Origin: Cranoglanis bouderius
Lineage: Eukaryota; Chordata; Actinopteri; Siluriformes; Cranoglanididae
Length of the DNA stretch: 64,000 nucleotides
Assembly: GCA_023630585.1 (NCBI GenBank)
Contig: CM042535.1
Span: 29,204,899 to 29,268,898 of the forward strand
Reading direction: 5' to 3'
Below are positions 10,983-22,729 of the stretch, piece after piece (positions within the stretch are counted from its first letter, which is position 1; each line of letters begins with the position of its first letter). The translations under genes were made by a program, and so were the position numbers. The notes below the pieces were generated by a model that had not been told where the DNA came from, did not search any database, and saw nothing but the letters and a program-made list of their open reading frames with translations.

Positions 10983-10983
<1 letters not shown>

Positions 10984-11026
<43 letters not shown>

Positions 11027-11027
11027 T
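10984..11027. repeat. (AAT)n microsatellite
   Basis: Continuous ataataat tract. Confidence 0.95.
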
Positions 11028-11039
11028 AGTGTGGTTATT

Positions 11040-11840
11040 AAGGTTAGTGTGCATGGGCTATACAGTGGCTATACAAGTCATTACAAAAGGCATTAACATA
11101 ATCTAATTTAACAAGCTAACCACATTCCTATAATGATCATCCTCCATATAATGCCTACAAATTTGCAGGGCATGTCATGTTTCTCAAGAAGAAAATGGTG
11201 TAGTGACCACATCTGCTGTTCATAAGCCTCTTATCAAATGTAAGGGGAAACAGTAGAATCAGTTTCTTGCTTTAGTTCCTTTCTGTAAACTTATCCCAGC
11301 CTAGGAACACTGTGCACAAGGAATACACAGGAATACATCCTGAATGGCACTCATTCACACTTAGGGGCAATTTAGCATGTTTTTGGGAGGTGGGAGGAAA
11401 CCAGGGAAATTTGTGAAAAAACTTGTGAAATTCTACACATCAGATTCACAGCACCTGAGCTGAGGATTGAACCAGGAACCGTGGAACTGTGAGGCGGTAA
11501 TGTGTTATCAGATTCACAACCTTGGAAGACATGTCATTCATCACCAAGCTCACCTTTGAAACTTTTACTAGTAACATACTAGCTTATAGACTCCAAAGAA
11601 TAATAAAGGGGCAATGTACTTCCTGTGTTCAAATTGAAAAGTTCAATTCAGTTTCTTGCATGGACACCATTTAACTATTTTTAAAGCTTATTTTTTTAAA
11701 ATATTTTTATCTGTCAAACAGTGAGATGGCAATATTCTGATGGGTGTGGAAGGCCACAACAGGACATTATATAGTAGTAGTGTAAAACGTTTGCATTGGC
11801 TTTCATATTGGTAGACATATGAAAATAAAATAAAAGCCAC
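11040..11840. other. Spacer with a dispersed-repeat fragment
   Basis: No gene seen. 11350-11520 contains gcatgtttttgggaggtggg and a later ctgaggattgaaccaggaac-like stretch. This pair belongs to a very common teleost dispersed repeat (from memory), strongly diverged here. Confidence 0.45.
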
Positions 11841-11844
11841 TTGA

Positions 11845-12020
11845 GACTTCTACGCCAGTCAGACATAACATTAAAACCCCCTGCCTTTTTAATATTGTGT
11901 AGGTCCCCCTTATGCTGCAAAAACAGCTCTGACCCATTGCAGCATGGACTCATTACCCATTTCCATAGTGCATATCTTCCCCATGTAAGTAATGCACATG
12001 CATCCGGCTGTCCGCATGAT
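11845..12020 (-). mobile_element. Tc1-like fragment
   Basis: tcagacataacattaaaacc followed by attgtgtaggtccccctt and ccattgcagcatggactc is the inverted-repeat plus leader of a widespread fish Tc1 family. It is then joined by internal deletion to ccccatgtaagtaatgcaca, an internal transposase part read on the minus strand. The same family reappears at 54730-54935. Confidence 0.6.
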
Positions 12021-12021
12021 G

Positions 12022-13385
12022 TACAACCCCAATTCCAAAAAAGTTGGGACACTGTGTAAAATGTAAATAAAAACAGAATGCCACGATTTGCAAATCTCAT
12101 AAACCCATATTTTATTCACAATAGAACATAGAAAACATATCAAATGTTTAAACTGAGGAAATGTACCATTTAAGGAAAAAATAAGGTAATTTTGAATTTG
12201 ATGACAGCAACACATCTCAAAAAATTTGCGTCAGGGCCATGTTTACCACTGTGTAGCATCCCCTCTTCTTTTACCAACAGTCCGTATACGTCTGGAAACT
12301 GAGAAGACCAGTTGCTGGAGTTTTGGGAGAGGAATGTTGTCCCATTTGTGTCTGATACAGGATTCCAGCTGCTCAACAGTCCTGGGGCTTCTTTGTCATA
12401 GTTTGTGTTTCATGATGTGCCAAATGTTTTCAATTGGTGAAAGATCTGGACTGCAAGCAGGCCAGTTCAGCACCCGGAATCTTCTACTATAAGCCCATGC
12501 TGTTGTAATAGATGCAGTATGTGGTTTAGCATTGTCTTGCTGAAAAATTCAAGGCCTTCCCTGAAAAAGACGTTGTCTGGATGGAAGCATATGTTGCTCT
12601 AAAACCTGTATTTTCAGCACTGATGGTGCCTTTCTAGATGTGCAAGCTGCCCATTCCATAGGCAGTAATGCACCCCCATACCATCAGAGATGCAGGCTTT
12701 TGAACCGAGCGCCGATTCCTCTTTAGTCCAGAGGATGCGGCGTCCATGGTTTCCAAAAAGAATTTCACATTTCAATTCGTCTTATCACAGAATAGTTTTC
12801 CACTTTGTCTCAGTCCATTTTAAATGAGCTTTGGCCCAGAGAAGACAGATCTGGATCATGTTCACATATGGCTTCTTCTTTGCATGATAGAGCTTTAACC
12901 TGCATTTGTGGATGGCACGGCGAACTGTGTTCACAGACAATGAGTTCTGGAGGTGTTTCTGAGCCCATGCAGTGATTTGCATTACAGAATCATGCCTGTT
13001 TTTAATGCAGTTCCACCTGAGGGCCTGAAGATCACAGGCATGCAATATTGATTTTCACCCTTGTGCCTTTTGCACAGATATTTCTCCAGATTCTCTGAAT
13101 CTTTTGATGATATTATGTACTGTAAATGATGAGATATTCAAAGTCTTCACAATTTTACGCTGAGGAACATTATTCTGAAATTGTTCCACAATTTGTAGAC
13201 TCAGTTTTTCGTAGATTGGTGAACCTCTGCCCATCTTTACTTCTGAGAGACTCTGCCTCTCTAGGATACTCTTTTTTATACCCAATCATGTTACTGACCT
13301 GTTGTCAATTAATCTAATTAGTTGCAAAATGTTCCTCCAGCTGTTTCTTTTTAGTAACATGGTCATCAAATTCAAAATTACATTT
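12022..13385 (-). mobile_element. Tc1/mariner element, one end truncated
   Basis: The left tip tacaaccccaattccaaaaa is an intact inverted-repeat end next to a TA, and coding sense is minus strand. The other end breaks off around 13323-13385, where an LTR begins, after only a short piece of the second inverted repeat (catcaaattcaaaattacat). A second fragment of the same family lies at 36613-36838. Confidence 0.8.
12180..13240 (-). pseudogene. Tc1-like transposase, broken
   Basis: The minus-strand frame starting near 13237 (MGRGSPIYEKLSLQIVEQFQ, with NISSFTVHNIIKRF helix-turn-helix) changes frame near 13055, continues LRWNCIKNRHDSVMQITAWA to about 12785, and ends at 12170 in NSSNWSSQFPDVYGLL. 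The layout is an N-terminal paired-like domain followed by a DDE catalytic region, but frameshifts and internal stops make it inactive. Confidence 0.75.
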
Positions 13386-14047
13386 TGAAGGACAACCGGC
13401 AGCGCACTCGGAGTCACTCGCGACGCATTCCACGCTCCTTTCACAAAAACCTGCTGGACTATGCATTCATGAACTCACGTTTTGTTTACTTTGCCATGTG
13501 CTTTTGTTTTTGTTTGACGTCATGTCCCCGCCTCGGTATGTTAATTGGTTTTCTGTTCTCTGGTTTACGTCATGTCTCCGCCCCCGTTCATTCATAAGTT
13601 TTCTGTTTACTGCCATGATTAGTAGCAGGTGTGTTTAATTTCGGCCAATTTCTATTCTGCCTATTTAAACGGCTTCCCGTTTCCTCTTCCTCGCGGAGTA
13701 TTAGAGTTTGTCCTAGCATGTGATGTACGCCTGCTACCTTCTCGCATTCTCACACCCTTACACCATAGATCTTAGCTCATAGTTCCTAGTTCCTTGACCA
13801 TAGCCTAGTTTCGTGCGTTTGCTTCGGTTTTGTTTTGTTTTGTTCTCGTGTTCTGTGCATTTTTGGAATTACTGCCTTGTGGATTATCACTGCACTCGTT
13901 GGATTATTATTTGACCTTTTGCCTTCTTGGGATCAGTGTTTGTTTTTTGACCCTGCTTTTGTTCCGTTACTTTTGAATACTACTGTTCCTAATAAACTGA
14001 CTGTTTCCCCAGCACATGCATCCTGCCTCCCTCCATTTATCGTAACA
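13386..14047 (+). mobile_element. LTR of Tf1/sushi-like family (solo or truncated)
   Basis: Ends cgtaaca at 14047 like the other LTRs here, with tatttaaac (about 13661), cgcggagtattag at 13692-13704 where mRNA should begin, and aataaa at 13990. The same cgcggagtatta block recurs in LTRs at 48851, 49639 and 63800. The left border is weak: no matching 5-bp target duplication is seen, and it cuts off the Tc1 end, so it may be truncated. Confidence 0.7.
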
Positions 14048-14905
14048 ATTCAGAACAATTATGAATTTATAGAGTCTTATTTCATTTATAGACCATCCAA
14101 AGATACAATTAATACTCAAACTGTATATTAATTATATTAATAATACAACTATTTTCTCATCAGAATCTCATATATGGAATCAGTCGCCATCTCCTGCTCC
14201 ATCATGAATAATAAGGATGAGATTGTCGAACGTGAAAAATCCATACTTTCAATAGGCCAATAATAATACATGCAATGGTAAATTATTATTTTTTAACACT
14301 GATTAATTAATTCATCATGGAAATAATAATAATTAAGTTAAGATAGGAACTACTTGCTGCTCCCTTAAACAAGATGTTGAGAAATACAGTCAGACTGGTA
14401 ATAAATCCCTTGGCATACACTGATTGTGTATTATTATATAACTTTTTGAATTATGTTATTTGATTTTATTTGTAAGTAAATGTAAACATTGTGTTGTGTT
14501 GCCTATTAACAAAGCACCAGTAATATTCTCTGGTCGCTTTACATGTCCATCAGTCAGTCACTTCCTATACATGTGAGCTGCAATGAGGCTCTTAATTCCA
14601 GTGAAGCAAGCAGGCACTGCAGATATGCAATGAAGAGGACCGTTATAAATCAGATATTTGAAAAGATTCCCATTAAGCTATTGCCACAAAACTTGAATGG
14701 TAGGTTCAGTGAGGGACCTCATAGTACCTGATGCAGGTCTTTCTCAAATTGGCTACCTGGGGTTGCTGTTCATGTTCATAGCTACTCATCTTTCTGCTAA
14801 TCCGTTACTGAATTACTTCAAAAACATGTCTGCCTTCTGCCAATTGGCTTTTTATAGCAATATTACTATTATTATTAGCAGTAGTAGTGGTAGTAGTAAT
14901 AGTAG
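14048..14905. other. AT-rich spacer, no gene seen
   Basis: No recognisable coding or mobile sequence. (tag)n-like triplets at 14880-14907 lead into the microsatellite. Confidence 0.5.
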
Positions 14906-15070
<165 letters not shown>

Positions 15071-16440
15071 CAGTGGGGGAAAAAAGTATTTGATCCCCTG
15101 CTGATTTTGTACGTTTGCCCACTGACAAAGAAATGATCAGTCTATAATTTTAATGGTAGGTGTATTTTAACAGTGAGAGACAGAATAACAACAACAACAA
15201 AAAAATCCAGAAAAACGCATTTCAAAAAGTTATAAATTGATTTGCATTTTAATGAGGGAAATAAGTATTTGATCCCCTATCAATCAGTAAGATTTCTGGC
15301 TCCCAGGTGTCTTTTACACAGGTAATGAGCTGAGATTAGGAGCACTCTCTTAAAGGGAGTGCTCCTAATCTCAGTTTGTTACCTGTAAAAAGACACCTGA
15401 CCACAGAAGCAATCAATCAATCAGATTCCAAACTCTCCACCGTAGCCAAGACCAAAGAGATGTCCAAGGATGTCAGGGACAAGATTGTAGACCTACACAA
15501 GGCTGGAATGGGCAACAAGACCATTGCCAAGCAGCTTGGTAAGAAGGTGACAACAGTTGCTGCGATTATTCGCAACTTGAAGAAACACAAAATAACTGTC
15601 AGTCTCCCTTGGTCTGGGGCTCCATGCAAGATCTCACCTCGTGGAGTTTCAATGATCATGAGAACGGTGAGGAATCAGCCCAGAACTACACAGGAGGATC
15701 TTGTTAATGATCTCAAGGCAGCTGGGACCATAGTCACCAAGAAAACAATTGGTTTTGCAATCCTGCAGCACCTGCAAGATCCCCCTGCTCAAGAAAGCAC
15801 ATGTACAGGCCCGTCTGAAGTTTGCCTGAATGATTCAGAGGAGAACTCGGTGGTGTTGTGGTCAGGTGTGGTCAGATCTCTTTGGCATCAACTCAACTTG
15901 CCATGTTTGGAGGAGGAGGAATGCTGCCTATGACCCCAAGTCATAACACCATCCCCACCGTCAAACATGGAGGTGGGAACATTATGCTTTGGGGGTGTTT
16001 TTCTGCTAAGGGGACAGGACAACTGCACCGCATCAAAGGGACGATGGACAGGCCCATGTACCGTCAAATCTTGGGTGAGAACCTCCTTCCCTTAGCCAGG
16101 GTATTGAAAATGACCTTAATGACTTGGAGAGGATCTGCAAAGAGGAGTGGGACAAAATCCCTCCAAAGATGTGTGCAAACCTGGTGGCCAACTACAAGAA
16201 ACCTCTGACCTCTGTGATTGCCAACAAGGGTTTTGCCACCAAGTACTAAGTCAAAGGGGTCAAATACTTATTTCCCTCATTAAAATGCAAATCAATTTAT
16301 AACTTTTTTGAAATGCATTTTTCTGGATTTTTTTGTTGTTATTCTGTCTCTCACTGTTAAAATACACCTACCATTAAAATCATAGACTGATCATTTCTTC
16401 GTCAGTGGGCAAACGTACAAAATCAGCAGGGGATGAAATG

Positions 16441-16443
<3 letters not shown>
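15071..16443 (+). mobile_element. Tc1-like element with ~200-bp inverted repeats
   Basis: The left tip cagtgggggaaaaaagtat begins at 15071 and the matching inverted arm runs 16256-16440. The last dozen bases of the right tip have been eroded into the flanking (TA)n. The element sits in a TA-rich microsatellite, in line with Tc1 TA targeting. Confidence 0.85.
15460..16248 (+). pseudogene. Tc1-like transposase, broken
   Basis: From ATG 15460: MSKDVRDKIVDLHKAGMGNK and a second helix-turn-helix half (KITVSLPWSGAPCKISP), the paired-like DNA-binding domain. The frame is lost near 15780. Later pieces give TVKHGGGNIMLWGCFSAKGT (catalytic core) and a tail ending KYstop at 16248. Part of the core, including the first catalytic Asp region, is missing or shifted, so it is inactive. 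Confidence 0.75.

Positions 16444-16533
<90 letters not shown>
16444..16533. repeat. (TA)n microsatellite
   Basis: About 90 bp of TA, only 12 bp beyond the stop codon of the lectin gene on the other strand. Confidence 0.95.
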
Positions 16534-16536
<3 letters not shown>

Positions 16537-16544
16537 ACCATTTT

Positions 16545-16622
16545 TTAAGTTTCAGTTTCCAGTTCTGGTTCCTTTGTCCAACGGACCTGAAATACTGATG
16601 GCTGGACATTGGCAGATATCAT
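16545..16622 (-). CDS. Fucolectin last exon (predicted)
   Basis: Acceptor ttcctcatag. Open for 25 codons (ISANVQPSVFQVRWTKEPEL and on) to TAA at 16545-16547. It is the only reading consistent with phase 0 from the preceding exon. Confidence 0.45.
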   Translation of the reverse strand: MISANVQPSVFQVRWTKEPELETET

Positions 16623-17141
16623 CTATGAGGAAAAATTACTATTAAAAATTATAATAAAAACTATTCAAATTAGGTGTTATGCAATACTTCATTTATAGTG
16701 TATATCATAATACACTACCATACATGTCCATGTATAACAATGTAGCTACAAGGTATGTGTACCTAATGCACTTACTACTGAGTGTACACTATTATAAACA
16801 CACATCTTTTGAAGAACTTTGTCCCTCACAGTAGGGTTGATGAGATCCTCACTGCTGTTAAACTTTAATCTCAGAAATGCCATCTTCTTAATCACTACAA
16901 AAAAAATTCAGCAGTGTTGATATTTAGGAACTGTTATTTTGACTTTAAATTTATATGAAAGTTTTTAAACTTTTATATGAATTGAATATAAAAGTGTAAC
17001 CTGGAAGACCATAGACTTCCACTTCACAGAGCGTGAGAACCTGGATAATGTTGGGAATGATGATGATCCCATAACGACCCCTCATCTTGCAGTTGTAATT
17101 TGCAGAGGCACCAGCAGGGATGCTAGAGATAATGACACATC

Positions 17142-17178
<37 letters not shown>

Positions 17179-18908
17179 AGAGAGAGAGAGAGAGAGATGT
17201 TTAATGTTGCAGAACGCCTATGAAACAAGTTAGTTCCTGTCATTCCAGCACCTCCCTCTATTTTTTCTCTCCCCTGATGGTAATAAGAAAAATGCCGCCC
17301 TCCATTCTAAAGACTTTCCCATGAAAGTCTTCCTAAAGTCTTCCTAAGTAAACCCTTCTGTGCTTCATACTGTGTCACTATTCCTTCTAAGGAATAGAAG
17401 GATTCCCCATTGACAGGAGGGAAGATGAGAAAATTTACTATGTAGTTAAGTTACTATATAGTTACTATAAAGTATAACGTGTTACAATGAGTGCATTCAT
17501 ATAAACCTGTGATTTGGCAGGTAGCCAGAATGACTGTCAGAACTGCTGTCACTGAAAATTAATCTACATCTTCTGAGCATTCAGATTTGAGAATTCAACA
17601 GCACTGTGGTATAAAGTAGTACAATTCACTCCTTGGCAACATATATTTCAGAATTACACAGTTTGTGCAATTTAAAATGTCCTTGCCAGTCAGATAAAGA
17701 ACAGCAGTAATATGTTATGTACATTTTCTGTAATACGTTTCGATTTAAATATTTCAGTTATACTTTACAATACTTTAAAATCAGCAATACTAAACTAATG
17801 AGCATCTTTATTTAAAGCACTAACTCATGCCATTTAAAATATTTCATAATATATTTCTTAAACAACTTTTCAAAAAGTCTTCAAGTGCTGTTCAACTCTT
17901 TGTAACTCTTCAAGTTATGTGTAAAGACAACTATCAGTCACAATTCAACATTACATTATGAACAATTTTACTGGAATGTTGTAATGCCTTATTAAAGTTG
18001 TAAATACATACAAAGAATTGTACATACAAACCAAATTGCAAACACTTATACACAGCAAGCTTTTTGAAATGTTAAGAAAGCTCTATAAATAAACTCTTTT
18101 ATGCTGATATTTTTATATAAATTATTATTTTTTTAAATTCACCTGGGGTTGTTTTTGCCGTTGTTGACTAAGGAGTTGCCAATGTGAATCTCAGGACCAT
18201 TTATCCGTCGTGAACAGCAGTCGCCTCTGTTAGTGACGATTACATTGCTAATATCAAATACTGCCAACAAAGCCACCCTCCACCACGGGTTATTCTCATT
18301 ATTTGTGTGAGTACATGAGTAGGAATTCATGTTAGTTGCTCTGTTGCCATCAATAGCAAAGTAAGCATAGAAACTGGTAGAAGAAGACTGTGTTGCCACT
18401 CCTCCTAAGGCCACATTGACTGGAGGGGGGAAGAGAACATATTTATTTTTTATTATAATTTAATTATTTTGAAGGCATTTTCTTTGAGCAGTAAACAGTA
18501 GTAAATGAAAAAAAGTCAATATTTGTTGTGACAAAAAAATAAAAATAAAAATAGTATCCGGTACAGTTTGTGCAGTTTTATAAGGAAAATAGCTGGTAAG
18601 ATTTATTGAGCATCTTGCAGAACCAGCCACAGTGCTTCTGGAGACTTTGATTTTCGCACTTCCTTCTTATTTTTGCAGCAAAACCCAGCAGCCTTCATTG
18701 TGTTTTTTGTCTGAAAAGTGGTCTCTTATGTAAAATACTGCTTTCTTTAATGACAAACATTTTTCTGTAACATTTAATTTTGTGCTAGAAAACTAATGTT
18801 TGGGAATCTAAAATGTTTTTGTACTAACTTAGAAGACATAAAATAAAAAATCTATAACAAAGTTTATACTAAAAAAAATAGGGTGCCTAAAACTTTTGCA
18901 CAGTAGTG

Positions 18909-18940
<32 letters not shown>

Positions 18941-19547
18941 CCCAATTCAAAATATTTGAGAGCACGAGTGGAAAATGCTTTTATTTTTACTTTTTTTTTA
19001 TTTAATGCAACAACTTTCATTAGAAATTATATTATTGACTACAACTTCAGTGAAAAGTAGAATATTTGAAATATTTTGAAAAAAAAAAATATGTTTCTTA
19101 ATATTCAGTATGTCCTCTTTTTGCTTTAATGACAGTGTGCCCTCAAGCTGGCATGGACTCCACAAGTTTGTGCAAAACCTTATGATCCATTTTAGATCAC
19201 ATCCATAGGAGTGTTGTATGAACACATGCTTCAATAAAAGAGATTAAGCATTTGTACAATGCAGTTAACATGGTCAATATCACAAATGTGTTTTACAATT
19301 AGGGGCCTAGAAATAGTGCAGAATTCTGATTATTATATATTCAAAATATTGAACATTTACTTTGTTTGTTTTAAACATTTCAGAATTCTAAAACCTGTTT
19401 ATTTCCAATTCCAGATTTTCAATGTGGTCTCAGACATTTGGACCCCACAGTGTGCGTATATATGTATGTATATGTATGTATGTATGTATGTATGTATTTA
19501 TTTCTATATTCTATTATAGTCTTACCTCCCTGATGGGTCAGTATCCA
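16545..19547 (-). CDS. Fucolectin (F-type lectin), multi-exon gene, 5' end not found
   Basis: Secreted F-type lectins bind L-fucose on microbes. Proposed exons, minus strand: 19526-19547, 18143-18419, 17001-17140, 16800-16894, 16545-16622. Every junction has AG/GT ends and the reading frame is continuous. The core exon carries NVALGGVATQSS and the fucose-binding signature H, 26 residues, then R-G-D-C-C-S-R-R, matching the known HX26RXDX4R/K triad plus the vicinal Cys pair. The next exon supplies VIISSIPAG and LCEVEVYG, the end of the domain. Two small exons add a charged tail ending ELETET. The signal-peptide exon was not found. Donors gttaca and gtttat are weak, so the last two junctions and the 22-nt first exon are predictions. 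The first intron is filled with Tc1 debris. There is one domain and no internal stop. Confidence 0.75.
16800..16894 (-). CDS. Fucolectin C-terminal tail exon (predicted)
   Basis: Acceptor ttttttttgtag. It encodes VIKKMAFLRLKFNSSEDLIN then PTVRDKVLQKMC, in the phase required by the preceding exon. Similar basic/amphipathic tails follow the lectin domain in some fish fucolectins, from memory. The alternative is read-through to a TAG at 16746-16748. Confidence 0.5.
17001..17140 (-). CDS. Fucolectin exon, C-terminal part of lectin domain
   Basis: A 140-nt exon after acceptor ctctctgcag. It encodes CVIISSIPAGASANYNCKMR and ILTLCEVEVYGLP-type sequence, with the cysteines expected to pair within the fold. 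The phase fits both neighbours. The donor gttaca is poor, but using it joins smoothly to the exon at 16800-16894. Confidence 0.8.
17143..17196. repeat. (GA)n microsatellite
   Basis: GA tract with a ggga interruption. Read on the minus strand it forms the pyrimidine tract before a lectin splice acceptor. Confidence 0.95.
18143..18419 (-). CDS. Fucolectin core exon (fucose-binding site)
   Basis: A 277-nt exon with acceptor ccctccag before it and donor gtgaat after it. It encodes the N-terminal two thirds of the lectin domain: FAIDGNRATN, THTNNENNPWWRV, the RGDCCSRR site and INGPEIHIGNSL. His, both Arg and Asp of the sugar site are all present. It ends AG, and the next exon starts with A, making AGA (Arg) and confirming the phase. 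Confidence 0.85.
18588..18907. mobile_element. Tc1/mariner terminal fragment
   Basis: About 320 bp ending gggtgcctaaaacttttgca. The same end occurs at 54936-55125 (same orientation) and 62820-63135 (inverted), so it is one arm of a Tc1-type element. It lies in the first lectin intron. Confidence 0.7.
18930..19480. mobile_element. Second Tc1-like remnant in lectin intron
   Basis: caattcaaaatatttgagag starts an arm. gctttaatgacagtgtgccc and tggcatggactccacaagtt resemble Tc1 leader/coding ends in fish, and the end cagacatttggaccccacag resembles the opposite tip. The transposase is gone. A (tatg)n tract follows at 19456-19501. Confidence 0.5.
19526..19547 (-). CDS. Fucolectin 22-nt microexon (predicted)
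   Basis: Flanked by ttttctcattgcag and gtaagact, both strong splice signals. It encodes WILTHQG plus one base that completes a Val codon with the core exon, giving GVNVALGG. Confidence 0.5.
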
Positions 19548-19954
19548 CTGCAATGAGAAAATGCATATCCCTGTGCAAAAACATGCAATCTAAAATTATA
19601 CATTTGATTATGTGCCTGCTTAGGGAGAGATGTAATAGGAATGACATAAAACAATAAAAGGTATTGCAAGTTAAAATTGTTATGGCAATAAGAGATATTA
19701 AATCATTACTAGTGTAATGCAACAAACTAACAATAGATTTTTTTTTTTTTGTTTGTTTCTTTGTTTGTTTAACTATACTTGAGTTTACTCCATTTGAACT
19801 GTTAAAATGCATTTTAAGAGGAAATTGTTCTCAAAAATTAATATTAGACAACAGCATAATATTAATTAATAATAGCACATAATATTCATGGCAAATAATA
19901 TTCATTAGCTCATAATGAACATTCATATGTATAAGTATATTGTGGTAATTCTTT

Positions 19955-19958
<4 letters not shown>

Positions 19959-20049
<91 letters not shown>

Positions 20050-20062
20050 TAAAGAATAAAGA

Positions 20063-20095
<33 letters not shown>

Positions 20096-20117
20096 AGTGT
20101 GTGTGTGTGTGTGTGTG
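19959..20117. repeat. (TA)n and (GT)n microsatellites
   Basis: TA tract 19959-20043 and GT tract 20069-20117. Confidence 0.95.
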
Positions 20118-20439
20118 TTTTGTAATTGTAAAGCAACTTTGGTTATGGGTAAGGCACTATGTAAATTATTATTATAATTATTATTATTATTATTACTTTT
20201 TAAAATATATTTTTAACTGTTAAAGCATATATAATTAAATGGTAATGTCAGTGATGTTTGTTTCAGTCGCTGTAACACTGCGAGTGTAACGCCGATCTGT
20301 ATTGCCTTGAATCCAATTTGATCGGCTTTGGCCTTCTTCAAGAATTTTTTTAGGAAAAATAGTATTTTGAATAGATTTTGCGTTAGGCTACTCAATAGCG
20401 CCATATCTTATTTGCTTCTGCAGGATGTATTGTAAAAAG

Positions 20440-20735
20440 AACTAAGCTAATTCATGTGGCAGCAGCACAATTCATAAAATTATGCAGATGCAGGTAAGAG
20501 CTTCAGTTAGTATTCACATCAAGCATCAGAATGGTGAAGAAATATGATTTCATTGATCTCAGTGATGATGGTATGGTTGTTGGCGCTTGACGAGCAGGTT
20601 TGAGAATTTTTAGGAACTAATCTGGGATTTTCACACACAGCAATCTCTTGAGTTTACACAGAATGGTGAGAAAAAGCTGACAGACATTATTCTGTCAGCT
20701 ATCGAGACACTTATTCAAGTGGCTAGTGAGTGTAT
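20440..20735 (+). mobile_element. Tc1-like remnant with internal deletion
   Basis: Begins attcatgtggcagcagcaca and ends caagtggctagtgagtg, the two ends of a known fish Tc1 type, with most of the transposase deleted after tttacacagaatggtg. The duplicate at 40303-41085 keeps more of the middle, so this deletion post-dates or differs between the copies. Confidence 0.7.
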
Positions 20736-20908
20736 ATACAGAAGCAAGTAGAATCTGGCACTCCAGGTGCTTTGAGAAATGCAAAAGTTATGCAAAATAC
20801 TACTATATGTGCATATGTGAGTGAGTGCATCTGTGTGTGTCTCTATGTCTCCTTTCTTCATCCACAGCCGATGTTCGACCACGCCCCCTTTAGTATTTTT
20901 CCTAAAAA

Positions 20909-20911
<3 letters not shown>

Positions 20912-20974
<63 letters not shown>
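20912..20974. repeat. (CT)n microsatellite
   Basis: Continuous CT tract. Confidence 0.95.
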
Positions 20975-20979
<5 letters not shown>

Positions 20980-21282
20980 ACTTATAAATACATCGAAATT
21001 AATTCCATTACTAAAAATAGAAAGAAATTTTTACAACCGCTCTATCTGGAGTAGGCCTTCCACCAAATGTCACTGACTGTGTAAGGCTATTAGTCAGTGA
21101 GGCTCTAACATATTATGGGAACGTTATCAGTGCAAATTCTACTCTTACACACTTAAAAACAATCTGCATACCTCAAAATCTGATCTCTCAAACCATTTTG
21201 GAAGGACTGAGACACATTTTATTTTTTATTTTTATTTATTTATAATAATTTCACATATCCAACAATAGTAGGTTAAGGCAAT

Positions 21283-21692
21283 TGTGGGAGTGGGGGCATG
21301 CTCGAATGCCGGTTTGTGAATGGAGGGCGGAGCCGGATAAGGTGAGTGGTAAGGAATGCACACCTGTGGGGAATTCTACACTGTAAAACATGATAGCCCC
21401 ATTAAGTTATGTGAAGTTATTTCTTCTCTTTAACTCCAATTGTCATGACAAGTTTTGGATATTGAACTCAAATTTATAAGTTTTCAAAAATTAAACAATG
21501 TAATACATTGTCTTGACTTGTAAAACTTGTAAAATGTAACTGTCTGAGTTGAAACAAACTTTATCTTCAAGTTGAGTTTAATCACATTTTTAAGGCAGCA
21601 GGTGAACTTTCATTTCTAAATTTAACCACCTGAAATGTCTTACAATGTATGTGTTCTCTTGCAATGAGCTGAGGTGATGATAAAAAGGAGAC

Positions 21693-21732
<40 letters not shown>

Positions 21733-21877
21733 CAGCACAGAGCCATGCATGTGTGTGTGGAAAGAATAAAACTGCTGAAAAGCAAAAGTAAAGATCATAG
21801 AACAGAGTGCCTTTTTGAGTTGTTCCAAGCCTGCCTCCAGCTCCCTCATTTCTGCTTGAACTTGGGAGATTGTCACA
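21283..21877 (+). repeat. Gmr1-like 5' LTR, with an inserted MITE-like segment
   Basis: Compared with the 3' LTR at 31031, about 265 extra bases sit at roughly 21378-21640, starting actgtaaaacatgatagccc. They look like a small non-autonomous DNA element. The right edge is placed at tgtcaca because a TGG-type primer site follows. Confidence 0.65.
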
Positions 21878-21878
21878 C

Positions 21879-21896
21879 TGGTGCTGAAACTTGGGA
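21879..21896 (+). promoter_or_regulatory. Putative tRNA primer-binding site of the Gmr1-like element
   Basis: tggtgctgaaacttggga follows the LTR end by one or two bases and starts TGG, as expected for pairing to a tRNA CCA end. The tRNA was not identified. Confidence 0.5.
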
Positions 21897-21916
21897 CTTA
21901 AGGATGAGACGGCGAC

Positions 21917-22680
21917 ATGGAGTCCTCACCACTAGCTGAGATCATCAGGCCCCTTGGCAGGACTACCTGGAAGCGTTCCTATAAGCCCAGCTCCTGGCCC
22001 AGCAGCTGTTTGTCGCTAACATTCTGGATTACCTGAACCTTGAATGGGTGATTCTGCAATGGGTCGGCCGCACTCCTGAACAGCACTGTCAACATTTCCG
22101 CTCACTGACCCATTTGGCCTTGGGCTTAGCCACCCATTTGCATTCGCCCTGAAACTCCTGGACGCCTGCTGAAGATGGTTGCTGGTCGAGGTCGAGGCAC
22201 GAGGACGTGATCGACCTTGCGGTACTGGAGCAGTTCTACCGGAGGGGATAGTAGGGTGGGTCCAGTGCCACCAGCCAGTGTTGCTTGACTGTGTCTGTCT
22301 TTTCACTCACCCAGGTGGGTGAATCTAGAGCCGCAGGTGTAGAAGTAAAGCCTGGGCTGGTGTGCTGGCATTGCGGGGAGTCCAGGCATTCCCAGGACCA
22401 CTGCCATGTGATGGAGGTGAGGGTATTGGTCTGGATCCCCGATGCTCTACAGGCCGCCCCCAAATGAGCCAGGACGTACCATATACCGGTGAGTATTAAA
22501 GGGTGTACATACCACACATTGGTGGATTCAGGCTGTAACCAGACCTCAATTCACCAATGACTGGTTCAAGGTGAGGCATTGGGGAATGCACATATGGTGA
22601 AGGTGAGGTGTGTGCATGGGGATGTTCATGAGTTGTCCTGGGGACAAATTGGCCAGAGTTTCAAGCATTACCAAAAGAAA
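21917..22680 (+). pseudogene. Gmr1-like gag and protease remnants
   Basis: ATG 21917 opens MESSPLAEIIRPLGRTTWKR but soon meets stops and shifts. At 22363-22404 a CCHC zinc knuckle (CWHCGESRHSQDHC) marks the gag nucleocapsid end. From 22492, SIKGCTYHTLVDSGCNQTSI is the aspartic protease active-site region, with VDSG in place of the commoner VDTG, followed by LGTNWPEFQ at about 22636. Both domains are degenerate. Confidence 0.75.
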
Positions 22681-22729
22681 AGTTTATGGATGAGACTTCG
22701 ACCAAGTGATAGTAATCGATGCTCAATAA

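Larger units (their letters stand above)
17197..21140. repeat. Segmental duplication, copy A (partner 37066-41360)
   Basis: Matching blocks in the same order: tgtttaatgttgcagaacg (17200 / 37068), the cagataaagaac.gcagtaat block (about 17690 / 37370), tgttaaagcatatataatta-type (about 20219 / 40110), the Tc1 remnant (20440 / 40303), the accacgccccctt block (about 20880 / 41168) and the shared gtcagtgaggct block (about 21090 / 41310). Copy A keeps the lectin core exon; copy B does not. Confidence 0.75.
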
